Positions 1-6,338 of a DNA stretch of 8,986 nt are shown here, in pieces; within the stretch, counting starts at the first letter, position 1; the number at the start of each line of letters is the position of its first letter. This stretch comes from Gammaproteobacteria bacterium. GTDB lineage: Bacteria; Pseudomonadota; Gammaproteobacteria; Pseudomonadales; Pseudohongiellaceae. The notes under the pieces were generated by a model. It did no database searches. It was not told where the DNA came from and was given only the letters and a program-made list of their open reading frames with translations. The stretch spans positions 1-8,986 of the forward strand of contig CANCGR010000068.1 of assembly GCA_947377625.1 (NCBI GenBank), read 5' to 3'. The position numbers and the translations under genes were made by a program.

Positions 1-411
1 GCGCAGCACATCGCCCGCTTTGGCATTTGCCAGAAAAGCGAAATGCGTATCCCGATGAGCGGCCAGCACCGTGGTGCCGAGGCCGGGCAATGCTGAGCCT
101 TCCAGCACGCCCGGACCAAAGGCCAGACTGGCGCCTGCTGCTGATGCCAAAACATAAGTGCTGTGCCATGCGTTGTGTTGATGCCATTGCAGTTGCAGCA
201 CAGGCCACGTGTCGGCCCACCGCCAGGGTTTGTGGTGAAGCTCTGGCATCTGCAAGGTTTGTTGCCATGCGTGTTCGATCAAGCGTTGCGCCACTACCGC
301 TTTGGCGGCAATCGTCAGGGCGGCGCCAAATTGCCAGAGGCTCAGCATAAGAGCGCACGCGGTGACGATTGCCGGTAAACGGGCGCGATAAAACGCAGCG
401 AGCTTAGTCAT
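1..411 (-). CDS. Class GN sortase (partial, C-terminus beyond left edge)
   Basis: Cysteine transpeptidase of the proteobacterial class GN sortase family, expected in the inner membrane with its active site in the periplasm. Only the first 137 codons are in the window; family members are roughly 200 residues. I translated it directly from the minus strand. Residues 1-12 are basic, and a hydrophobic anchor follows at about 13-40. The segment PWRWADTWPVLQL (62-74) resembles the conserved region after the anchor in this family. PGLGTTVLAAHRDTHF (109-124) carries the family's HRDTHF signature, with H119 the probable catalytic histidine. The catalytic Cys and Arg would lie off the edge, so activity cannot be judged. 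The start ATG lies inside the end of the upstream VIT/VWA gene (8-base overlap, ATGACTAA). AAGGA (minus strand, 421-417) sits 5 bases upstream, so translation is probably coupled. The overlap supports the neighbour being its dedicated substrate. Confidence 0.9.
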   Translation of the reverse strand, partial: MTKLAAFYRARLPAIVTACALMLSLWQFGAALTIAAKAVVAQRLIEHAWQQTLQMPELHHKPWRWADTWPVLQLQWHQHNAWHSTYVLASAAGASLAFGPGVLEGSALPGLGTTVLAAHRDTHFAFLANAKAGDVLR

Positions 412-2572
412 GCCATTCCTTGTGTCGCAACTGGCGATAGATCAGTGCCATTGCCAGCAAGCCCCACCACAAACCCAGCAAGAAATGACGATCAAGGCCA
501 GTGGCTGTACGCGGGTAATTCAACTGCAGGCTTTGGTGTCCCATCTCGCTGGCCAGTTCCTGACCGGCTGGCGGTTGATTGCGCACCGCTGCGCTTTGCA
601 CAGGCGAAGCGCCAGGCCTGCTCACGGCAGTTTCAGTCGCTACAAAACTCGTATAGGGCGACAGTAATTGGTAGGGCAGTGCAACAGCCAACACGTCGTT
701 GCGTACTTGTGCGGCATCGATGCCGGTGCGCAAGCTGTCCTGCAGTGTTTCAATTTTTTGACGCGCCCAATAAGCGGCCAGTGCTGAATCATTGAGGCGA
801 TTGTTGGCAGCCGGTGGCAGTGAGCTGAGTTTTAGTTGACGTTCCCAGCGTTGGCCGGCCACCAGGCCACTCACGCTGAATTCACTGGTGGCAGGCAGCA
901 TGCCGTCGAGGCGGGCGATGACAAACACCGGTTCCCCTGCATAAAGATCCGGCACTCGCGCCGGGTAGAACTCGGCAACAACACCCGCCGGCCACTGTAT
1001 TTTGGCATCAAGCAGCACTGCATGTTCGAGTTTGTAAAGCAGCGTCTCCATGCGCGGTGCAATTTCATCAAGGGTGCCGACATGGGTATAAGTACCGCGC
1101 CCGGTTTCAGCAGCTTTACGCATGAAATAACTGTTGGGTGCCGAACCGATGCCAATGGTGAACAGCCGTGTTTCACCGAGCTTTTGTTTGATCATGGCAA
1201 GGATGGCGTCTTCATTACCGACGCTGCCATCAGTGACAAACACCACTTGCTTGAGCAGCGCCGTTTCAGTATTAGCGGCCGGAGTTTGAACAAGCGCCTG
1301 CGCCAAGGCCGGATAGATTTCGGTGCCGCCGCCCGCTGCCAAATTGTGAACAAAGTTCTGCGCGAAGCGGATGTTGTAGGCATTGGCCGGCAGCGAGACA
1401 GGAAACAAGCTGCGATAGTTGCTGTTGAATTCAATCACATTGAAATAGTCATCACCCTGCAAACGGCTTAGTGCCAGCTCGACACTTTGCCGCGCAGCTG
1501 CAATTGAGGTGCCTGCCATCGAGCCAGAGGTGTCGAGCACGATAATGAGTTCGCGTGGCACATGCGGCAGCGCGGCGCTCACTTGCGGTGGCAGCAGCAT
1601 CAATTGCACAAACGTGGCGTCACCCACGCTGTCATAAAACATTGCAGCTTGTGGTGCCGAGCCTGCTTGTGGTTCCCATTCAAGTTCAAAATCGCGATCC
1701 ATCGCAGTGCCAGTGTCTTGCAACGACAGCTGGAATTCGCTGTTGCCAGTGCCCAGCGCTTTTTTCTGCACCTTGTGTGAAGCACTTTGGACATTGCTCA
1801 CCGGCAAGCCGGCTTGCAGATGCACAGTCAAGGTCAGTGGATTGCTGGCTGAAGGCGGCAAGTACTGCGGCGTAATCGCGTCGGCATCTGCCACTGCCGT
1901 AGTGGGCAACGCCCAGTGGTTGGGTGCCGCAAAGCTTTGGGCAGAAAGACCGGTGAGCGGTGTGCCGGGGATATAGCGCGGCGTCACCGTCATCGGAAAC
2001 CGCAAACTGAAATGACCACTGTCGTAATGCACCGCCTGAATGTATTGGAGTTCCACGGTCACGGTTTCACCCGGCGCAATGTTGGCGACTTTCTGCGTGA
2101 ACAGATTCGGGCGCTGCTGTTCTACCAGCGCCGCCTTGCGACCTTCACGCTGTGCTTGTTGATAGATCTCCCGCGCCACGCCGCGCTCATGGATTTCACC
2201 GACGATGACACGTTCATCCAGCAACAGCCGCAGCTTGTTGACGGCACTGTCTTCCGGCAACGGAAACACATAGGTGCCTTCCTGCCAGTCGGGGCTGTCG
2301 TTGGTAAAGGACTGCCGCAGCCGCACGCGATTGCTCAGACCGCTGATGTCCATGCTGACGTCAGTGTTGAGCAGCACTGCTTGTTGTTGCTCACCGTTGG
2401 CCGATCGCAGCAGCAGCTGGCCGTTTTTAGCGGTGGCTGCAGTTTGCGCAAACGCCGGCGAAGCCAGCAACAACGACAATAAACCCGCAAGCTGCAAGCG
2501 ACGGTTGCAGCTTAGTGAATGGAGTGTATGACGATAGTAATCAGAGAAACGAAAGTGCTTTGCTTGGTCCAT
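404..2572 (-). CDS. Marine proteobacterial sortase target protein (VIT + VWA domains)
   Basis: Predicted exported protein of 722 residues and probable substrate of the adjacent class GN sortase. Residues 1-42 form a long signal peptide: a basic n-region with RR at 24-25, a hydrophobic core LQLAGLLSLLLASPAFA, and likely cleavage after A42. A VIT (vault / inter-alpha-trypsin inhibitor) domain spans about 50-180. A VWA domain spans about 340-510 with a complete metal-ion-dependent adhesion site: DTSGSM (347-352), Thr417 in GGGTE and Asp448 in FVTDG. LLSPYTSFVA (about 636-645) is a conserved block of VIT/VWA proteins. The tail has a sorting-signal-like YPRTATG (686-692), a hydrophobic helix (about 697-712) and a basic end (RQLRHKEWHD), the usual tripartite arrangement. 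I chose the start at 2572 because GGGAG lies 6 bases upstream and it gives a sensible signal peptide. The frame opens up to 2635 (21 more residues), but that start lacks these features. The physiological role of this family is unknown; adhesion is only an inference from VWA. Confidence 0.92.
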   Translation of the reverse strand: MDQAKHFRFSDYYRHTLHSLSCNRRLQLAGLLSLLLASPAFAQTAATAKNGQLLLRSANGEQQQAVLLNTDVSMDISGLSNRVRLRQSFTNDSPDWQEGTYVFPLPEDSAVNKLRLLLDERVIVGEIHERGVAREIYQQAQREGRKAALVEQQRPNLFTQKVANIAPGETVTVELQYIQAVHYDSGHFSLRFPMTVTPRYIPGTPLTGLSAQSFAAPNHWALPTTAVADADAITPQYLPPSASNPLTLTVHLQAGLPVSNVQSASHKVQKKALGTGNSEFQLSLQDTGTAMDRDFELEWEPQAGSAPQAAMFYDSVGDATFVQLMLLPPQVSAALPHVPRELIIVLDTSGSMAGTSIAAARQSVELALSRLQGDDYFNVIEFNSNYRSLFPVSLPANAYNIRFAQNFVHNLAAGGGTEIYPALAQALVQTPAANTETALLKQVVFVTDGSVGNEDAILAMIKQKLGETRLFTIGIGSAPNSYFMRKAAETGRGTYTHVGTLDEIAPRMETLLYKLEHAVLLDAKIQWPAGVVAEFYPARVPDLYAGEPVFVIARLDGMLPATSEFSVSGLVAGQRWERQLKLSSLPPAANNRLNDSALAAYWARQKIETLQDSLRTGIDAAQVRNDVLAVALPYQLLSPYTSFVATETAVSRPGASPVQSAAVRNQPPAGQELASEMGHQSLQLNYPRTATGLDRHFLLGLWWGLLAMALIYRQLRHKEWHD

Positions 2573-2578
2573 GGCAGA

Positions 2579-2587
2579 CTCCCTTTT
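2579..2587 (-). promoter_or_regulatory. Ribosome binding site that fixes the VIT/VWA start
   Basis: On the minus strand AAAAGGGAG ends 6 bases before the ATG at 2572-2570. This strong, well-spaced Shine-Dalgarno sequence favours that ATG over the in-frame ATG 63 bases upstream (2635). Confidence 0.75.
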
Positions 2588-2700
2588 GATGGAGCCGCTA
2601 TCAAACCAGGCAAAGCGGGCGTGGCACTGCTGCAATCAGGCCAAGGTGAAGAACAATTGTGGCAAAGCCGGGGCAGAGGCCATTCGGGTAGAGCCGGGAC

Positions 2701-2904
2701 TCAATCCCGCAACAGAAACGTCAGCATGAACAGCACCAATTTGAAGCCAAGCAACTTCAAACCCTTGCGGGCCTCACTGGGTTTGAGCCGTGCCACCATC
2801 GGCATGGCACCAAACACCTTGCCTTTGATTATCAGTTCATTGCCTTTGCGTTCGATGGCGCTGACTTCCATCAGCACGCTGTTGTCCTGCGCGTAAAGTT
2901 TCAT
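2701..2904 (-). CDS. Small conserved-looking protein of unknown function, C-terminal membrane segment
   Basis: A 67-residue ORF in the same orientation as its neighbours. It lies 67 bases after the molybdoenzyme stop and 128 bases before the VIT/VWA start. Residues 1-48 look like a small soluble domain: alternating hydrophobic/polar segments suggest beta strands (VLMEVSAIERKGNELIIKGK), followed by GAMPMVARLKPSEARKGLKLL. The end (about 50-64, LLGFKLVLFMLTFLL) is hydrophobic enough for one membrane helix and finishes RD. I recall similar short proteins with the pattern 'IERKGNxLIIKGKxxGxMPMxAxLxPxEAR' annotated as hypothetical in other proteobacteria, but could not search to confirm. The ribosome binding site is weak (GGA about 10-12 bases upstream), so it may rely on read-through from upstream translation. 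It is probably real given length, composition and position between collinear genes. No function can be assigned. Confidence 0.7.
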   Translation of the reverse strand: MKLYAQDNSVLMEVSAIERKGNELIIKGKVFGAMPMVARLKPSEARKGLKLLGFKLVLFMLTFLLRD

Positions 2905-2971
2905 GCTTGCGGGTTCCGTACTGCTTGCTCAGAAAAGGGTAGGGCTTGTTCTATCAATGTTTAGCCAGTTT

Positions 2972-4201
2972 TTAGCCAATGGTGATCTTGCGCGGGAACT
3001 GCGCATAGTTTTCCCAGCGAGTCGGCTTCTCGGGCATTTGCTCGGGCGTGGCCTGCACCTGGCCGTTGACGTCGATCACGCGTGACACCAGCGTATGCTC
3101 ACCGGCTTTGGCGTTTTCCCATTTGTAGGTGAACAGCTTCCACGAATATTTGTTGGCTTTGGGGTCGAGCGTGGCGGCCTGCCATGGCCCGCCATCGATG
3201 CTGATTTCCACTGCGCGCAGCGGCGTGCCGTCGTTGAGCACAAAGCCGGTGAGGTTATGGGTTGTGCCTGATTTGGTCACCCGCACTATCGACGACTTCA
3301 GTCTGATTTTAGTCACTGAGCGTTCTTCCCAGCGCACTTCACCGCCGATGTCCTGCTTGCTGAGCGTGACATAGTCGCGGCCCATGAAACGGCCCATGAA
3401 GCGGCGGTCCTGCACGTGGATCTGGCTCAGCCATTTGACATTGGCCACGCCATACCAGCCCGGCACCAGCAAGCGCAGCGGCGCGCCGTGATAGAGCGGC
3501 AGCGGTTCGCCATTCATTTCGTATACCACCAGCACGTCAGGACTGAGCGCATCATTGATATGCAGGCTGCGGCCGAAGTTTTGCTCCACGTCGATGTCGC
3601 GGATTTTTTCAGTGCCCTTGTCGTGGCCATAGAACACCACTTCGATGCCCTCGGGTTTCACGCCGGCTGCTTCCAGCAAGCCTTTCAGCGAAGTGCCGGT
3701 CCAGCGCGCATTGCCGATCAATCCTTGAAACTGGCGCACACTGTTGCCACCGCATTCAAAGCCGGCGTCGATTTCCACCTTGGGACGAGCGCGGATGGCG
3801 GCCATGTCGAGCTCGAGCGGTTTGTTGACCAGACCGGTGACGCGCAACTTGTAGCTGCTGACATCCACCACCGGCTGGTTGTAATGCTGCACGATGTAGA
3901 AATCGGCGTTGGGTGTGTAGAAAGAGGAGATGCCGCGACTGTCGAGGTAATGGGTGGCGCCGGGTGCTACTGGCGGCGCAATGTACTCAGGGGGCATGTC
4001 GGTGAATGGCACCAGGGTTTCATCAGCACCCATTGCCAGTTGGCTCCACAGCGGCGATGAGGCCACCAGGCCTGCAGCACCCAAGCCTAGTCCTTGTTTG
4101 AGCAGTGCGCGGCGATCCTGACGCGGTTCAATCTGGTTGGAAAGTTCACGGTCTGTCATGGCAAGGTTCTCGTTGGGGAGTGGCGTGCGAAGTGGCGGCA
4201 T
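2972..4201 (-). CDS. Sulfite oxidase-family molybdopterin-dependent oxidoreductase (Tat-exported)
   Basis: Periplasmic molybdenum-cofactor enzyme of the sulfite oxidase superfamily (SorA/SoxC-like), 409 residues. A twin-arginine signal is visible: RR at 30-31 in QDRRALLKQG, then a hydrophobic stretch GLGAAGLVASSPLWSQLAMG (38-58). The molybdopterin-binding domain runs about 75-270. Cys150 in FECGGNS is the expected Mo ligand, and LYHGAPLRLLVPGWYGVANV (236-255), followed by KWLSQI, matches the cofactor-domain signature. A C-terminal Ig-like Mo-co dimerisation domain covers about 295-400. There is no heme-binding CxxCH and no b5 domain, so electrons must go to a separate acceptor. No SorB-like cytochrome gene adjoins it. 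Start: the first ATG (4201) has AGGGA at about 4 bases; an in-frame ATG at 4159 (395 residues) would place RR at 16-17, also plausible. The oxidised substrate cannot be fixed from sequence: sulfite is the family default, but other sulfur or organic substrates are possible. Confidence 0.88.
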   Translation of the reverse strand: MPPLRTPLPNENLAMTDRELSNQIEPRQDRRALLKQGLGLGAAGLVASSPLWSQLAMGADETLVPFTDMPPEYIAPPVAPGATHYLDSRGISSFYTPNADFYIVQHYNQPVVDVSSYKLRVTGLVNKPLELDMAAIRARPKVEIDAGFECGGNSVRQFQGLIGNARWTGTSLKGLLEAAGVKPEGIEVVFYGHDKGTEKIRDIDVEQNFGRSLHINDALSPDVLVVYEMNGEPLPLYHGAPLRLLVPGWYGVANVKWLSQIHVQDRRFMGRFMGRDYVTLSKQDIGGEVRWEERSVTKIRLKSSIVRVTKSGTTHNLTGFVLNDGTPLRAVEISIDGGPWQAATLDPKANKYSWKLFTYKWENAKAGEHTLVSRVIDVNGQVQATPEQMPEKPTRWENYAQFPRKITIG

Positions 4202-4266
4202 TATTTCCCTGTCTTGGCAGCAGGGTCAAACGACTTGGCAGGCATGGCAAGAATTCTTCGCCACCC

Positions 4267-4295
4267 TTGAATGCCCCACGCGACTGGCTTAGGCT
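4267..4295 (+). promoter_or_regulatory. Weak candidate sigma-70 promoter for the sugar dehydrogenase gene
   Basis: TTGAAT (4267-4272) and TAGGCT (4290-4295) are separated by exactly 17 bases and would place the transcript start about 60 bases before the ATG. Each hexamer is a poor match to consensus (about four and three of six), so spacing and location are the main support. Confidence 0.25.
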
Positions 4296-4337
4296 GCGGC
4301 AGCTTTGCGCAGGCGGTGACGCGCTGTTGCTGATGAT

Positions 4338-4359
4338 CAATCCAGGTGCAATCCAGGTG
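4338..4359 (+). repeat. 11-bp perfect tandem repeat duplicating the ribosome binding site
   Basis: CAATCCAGGTG occurs twice head to tail (4338-4348 and 4349-4359), directly before the ATG at 4365. Each copy contains AGGTG; the second lies 5 bases from the ATG and is the likely working Shine-Dalgarno, while the first is 11 bases farther. The duplication probably arose by slippage and may affect initiation. Confidence 0.85.
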
Positions 4360-4364
4360 TAGTT

Positions 4365-5630
4365 ATGAGCGTGACCAAGAAACTCCGAGCATGTGTGCTG
4401 GCGGCGATTTTCGCCCCTCTTTTCTCCCCTCTTATGTTGCAAGCCGCTGCCCCGGTAGACCCGCTGGCCAATCCGCCGACCCCGGCATTTGCTGGCCAGA
4501 CCAAGGCGAGCGCACCGGCTGCGCCTGCGCTGATCAAACAACAAGTGCTGGCCACCGATCTCAAGCTGCCGCGTTCGCTGGTGGCCCTGCCTGACGGCAA
4601 TCTGATTGTGACCGAAGGTGTCGGCACAGTGCGTATCCTCAGCCCCGACGGCAAGCTGTCCCAGCCGCTGCCGGGCATGCCTGAGATCCTGTCAGTCGCC
4701 GGGCGCAGCATGAACGACTTCATCATCGACGCGAAGTTCAGCGAAAACCGCGTGGTTTATTTCACCTATGAAGCGCCCGTCAAAGGCCAGAAGGGCGGTG
4801 CACGCACTGCACAGGAACGCGATGCTGCCGCTGCCAAGGGCGAGGTGTTCCAGGTGGATCAGGTCGCGCGCGCGACCTTGGCGAAAGACCTCAGCCGTAT
4901 CGAAAACGTGCAGGTCATTGGCGTCATCAAAGGCAGGCGCATGGTGTCCAAAGCCGATGGCACGTTGTTTATCAGCACCGAAGCGTTCGGCACCAGCAGC
5001 GCGCTGGCGCAGAACCCCGAATCACTGGCCGGTAAATTTCTGCGTATCAATGGCGATGGCAGCATTCCTGCCGACAACCCGTTTGCCGGGCGCGGCATGG
5101 TCAAGCCGGAAATTTTTACGATGGGCCACCGTGATCCTGATGGCATGACCATACATCCCGTCACAGGCGAAGTGTGGGCCATCGAGCACGGCCCGATGGG
5201 TGGCGATGAACTCAACATCATTCGCAAGGGCAAGAATTATGGCTGGCCCATCATCACCTACGGCAAGGAATATGACGGCACTGAAATCGGTTATTCGCAG
5301 CGCTATGGTTTTGAGCAGCCGCTCTATTACTGGTTCCCGTCGGTCGCGCCCTCGGGCTTGCTGATCTATAACGGCTCGCTGTTTGCCGGTTGGCAAGGTG
5401 ATGTGTTGATCGGCACGATGAGTCCGACCCAGGGCAAGTTTCTGGTGCGCCTGAAAATGAGTGGTGAAAAAGTCGTCTCCGAAGAACATCTGCTGGTGGC
5501 CAATGACCGGCGCGTGCGTTCACTGGCGCAGGGTGCTGATGGCGCGATCTACGTGCTGACCGATTCCGAAGACAATAACCAAAGCAATCGCCATTTCCCT
5601 GGCCAGGTGCTGAAACTGACGCCGCCCTAG
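4365..5630 (+). CDS. PQQ-dependent sugar dehydrogenase family protein (Asd/YliI-like, GSDH domain), active site possibly altered
   Basis: Exported six-bladed beta-propeller protein of the glucose/sorbosone dehydrogenase family, 421 residues. Members oxidise aldose sugars in the periplasm using PQQ and calcium. A signal peptide covers about 1-28 (KK at 5-6, hydrophobic core, likely cleavage near QAAA), followed by a Pro/Ala-rich linker (about 29-55). The propeller starts with LPRSLVALPDGNLIVTEGVG (68-87). GHRDPDGM (254-261), EHGPMGGDELN (274-284), NYGWP (291-295) and SVAPSGLLIYNG (326-337) are family blocks. R383 and R385 in RRVRS fit the PQQ-contacting Arg-x-Arg pair. Oddities: where homologues have H-x-G-x-R (catalytic His), this protein reads IKGRRM (188-193), so the general-base His seems replaced by Ile. 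The usual Asn of GHRNP is Asp257. A charged Ala-rich stretch at about 138-162 looks like an insertion. It may therefore be a diverged or non-catalytic homologue. AGGTG lies 5 bases before the start. Its stop overlaps the next gene's start. Confidence 0.88.
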   Translation: MSVTKKLRACVLAAIFAPLFSPLMLQAAAPVDPLANPPTPAFAGQTKASAPAAPALIKQQVLATDLKLPRSLVALPDGNLIVTEGVGTVRILSPDGKLSQPLPGMPEILSVAGRSMNDFIIDAKFSENRVVYFTYEAPVKGQKGGARTAQERDAAAAKGEVFQVDQVARATLAKDLSRIENVQVIGVIKGRRMVSKADGTLFISTEAFGTSSALAQNPESLAGKFLRINGDGSIPADNPFAGRGMVKPEIFTMGHRDPDGMTIHPVTGEVWAIEHGPMGGDELNIIRKGKNYGWPIITYGKEYDGTEIGYSQRYGFEQPLYYWFPSVAPSGLLIYNGSLFAGWQGDVLIGTMSPTQGKFLVRLKMSGEKVVSEEHLLVANDRRVRSLAQGADGAIYVLTDSEDNNQSNRHFPGQVLKLTPP

Positions 5631-6286
5631 TGACTCTGAAAATTTCCACCTGGTCGGCGCTGGACCACAATGCCGAGATTCCCGACAACTTTGTGCATCT
5701 GCGCGAAGTGGTGCGCGACATCGTCGAAGATGTGCGTTATTACTCGACTGATAATTTCATTGGCGAGCGCATACCCGGTTACGAAGCCAACCGTCTGATC
5801 ATTACGCTGGAAGCCGCGCAGGCTTTGCACAAAGCCCAGCGTGAACTCTCTTATGCCGGGTTGGCCTTGAAAGTGTTTGATGCGTACCGGCCGCAGCGGG
5901 CTGTCGATTTTTTCGGACGTTGGGCGGCTGATGTGCACGACACCCGCATGCAGCAGCGCTTTTATCCGAGGTTGCACAAGCAGGATTTGTTTCCGCAAGG
6001 TTATCTGGTCAAGCAATCCAGCCATTCACGTGGCAGCACGGTTGATCTCACGCTGATTGACAGCGTGAGCGGCGATGAAATCGACATGGGTACGCAGTTT
6101 GATTTTTTCGATCTCAGCTCGTGGCCCTCATCGACACAAGTGAGTGCGCAGCAACGCGTCAATCGCTTGTTGCTGCGCGCAGTGATGATGGCAGCCGGCT
6201 TTGCCGGTGTGGAAGAAGAGTGGTGGCATTTCACGTTGTTGAACGAACCTTATCCCGACCGCTATTTTGATTTTGTCATCCGCTGA
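5630..6286 (+). CDS. D-alanyl-D-alanine dipeptidase, VanX/DdpX type (peptidase family M15D)
   Basis: Zinc dipeptidase of the VanX/DdpX family, 218 residues, which cleaves D-Ala-D-Ala. In most Gram-negative bacteria this serves peptidoglycan dipeptide recycling or use rather than vancomycin resistance. The active-site set is complete: DAYRP (84-88) with Arg87, SSHSRGSTVD (130-139) giving zinc ligands His132 and Asp139, and EEEWWH (195-200) giving Glu197 as base and His200 as third ligand. DMGTQFDFF (152-160) is the usual block between them. No signal peptide or membrane segment is seen, so it is predicted cytoplasmic. The start is GTG, sharing its first base with the TAG of the upstream gene (TAGTG). 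There is no good Shine-Dalgarno, which points to translational coupling with the sugar dehydrogenase homologue. No other plausible start lies before the conserved region. No vanH/vanA-type ligase genes are adjacent, so a resistance role is not supported here. Confidence 0.92.
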   Translation: MTLKISTWSALDHNAEIPDNFVHLREVVRDIVEDVRYYSTDNFIGERIPGYEANRLIITLEAAQALHKAQRELSYAGLALKVFDAYRPQRAVDFFGRWAADVHDTRMQQRFYPRLHKQDLFPQGYLVKQSSHSRGSTVDLTLIDSVSGDEIDMGTQFDFFDLSSWPSSTQVSAQQRVNRLLLRAVMMAAGFAGVEEEWWHFTLLNEPYPDRYFDFVIR

Positions 6287-6303
6287 ATCCTGGCATTACT
6301 CGT

Positions 6304-6322
6304 GGCAGCTGCTTGAGCTGCC
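6304..6322 (+). other. Perfect 7-bp hairpin before the kinase gene
   Basis: GGCAGCT (6304-6310) and AGCTGCC (6316-6322) pair perfectly across a 5-base loop, GCTTG. It starts 18 bases after the dipeptidase stop and ends 6 bases before the kinase's GAGG ribosome binding site. The following bases, TGTCTT, are too poor in T for a good intrinsic terminator. It may be a weak terminator, an mRNA stability element at the end of the dipeptidase message, or a structure affecting kinase translation. Confidence 0.45.
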
Positions 6323-6338
6323 TGTCTTGAGGTATTGA

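Larger units (their letters stand above)
4202..4364. promoter_or_regulatory. Divergent promoter region between molybdoenzyme and sugar dehydrogenase
   Basis: These 163 bases separate two outward-facing genes, so they must hold both promoters unless either is read from farther away. The sequence shows CTTGGCAG twice (4213-4220 and 4234-4241, 21 bases apart, about two helical turns) with a weaker third copy ATGGCAA (4244-4250). It also has the perfect 10-bp palindrome AAGAATTCTT (4249-4258), flanked by GGC and GCC with a one-base offset. These could be operator elements, but no known regulator motif is recognised. Confidence 0.5.

Noticed and set aside
836..1471. Plus-strand open frame of 211 codons opposite the VIT/VWA gene
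   Set aside because: It is antisense to the VWA domain coding region, with no recognisable motif or convincing start context.
1916..2482. Plus-strand open frame of 188 codons opposite the VIT domain
   Set aside because: Shadow of the coding strand; composition and lack of motifs fit chance.
2573..2635. 21-codon N-terminal extension of the VIT/VWA protein
   Set aside because: The downstream ATG has a strong, well-placed ribosome binding site and yields a normal signal peptide; the upstream ATG would put extra residues before it.
2573..2700. Possible promoter or terminator between the small protein and the VIT/VWA gene
   Set aside because: Only a repeated CCCGGCT and scattered TTG-containing hexamers are visible; no stem with a T-run and no well-spaced -35/-10 pair.
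2960..2978. Direct repeat TTTAGCCA (2960-2967, 2971-2978) at the end of the molybdoenzyme gene
   Set aside because: Two 8-base copies overlapping the stop codon, with no inverted symmetry or T-run; too short to call functional.
3416..4060. Plus-strand open frame of 214 codons opposite the molybdoenzyme
   Set aside because: It lies wholly antisense to a gene with a clear family signature, is His/Gln/Val-rich and has no domain.
5630..6286. Vancomycin-resistance vanX
   Set aside because: The catalytic motifs match the VanX/DdpX family, but no vanH, vanA-type ligase or VanRS genes adjoin it, and the setting is a Gram-negative chromosome.
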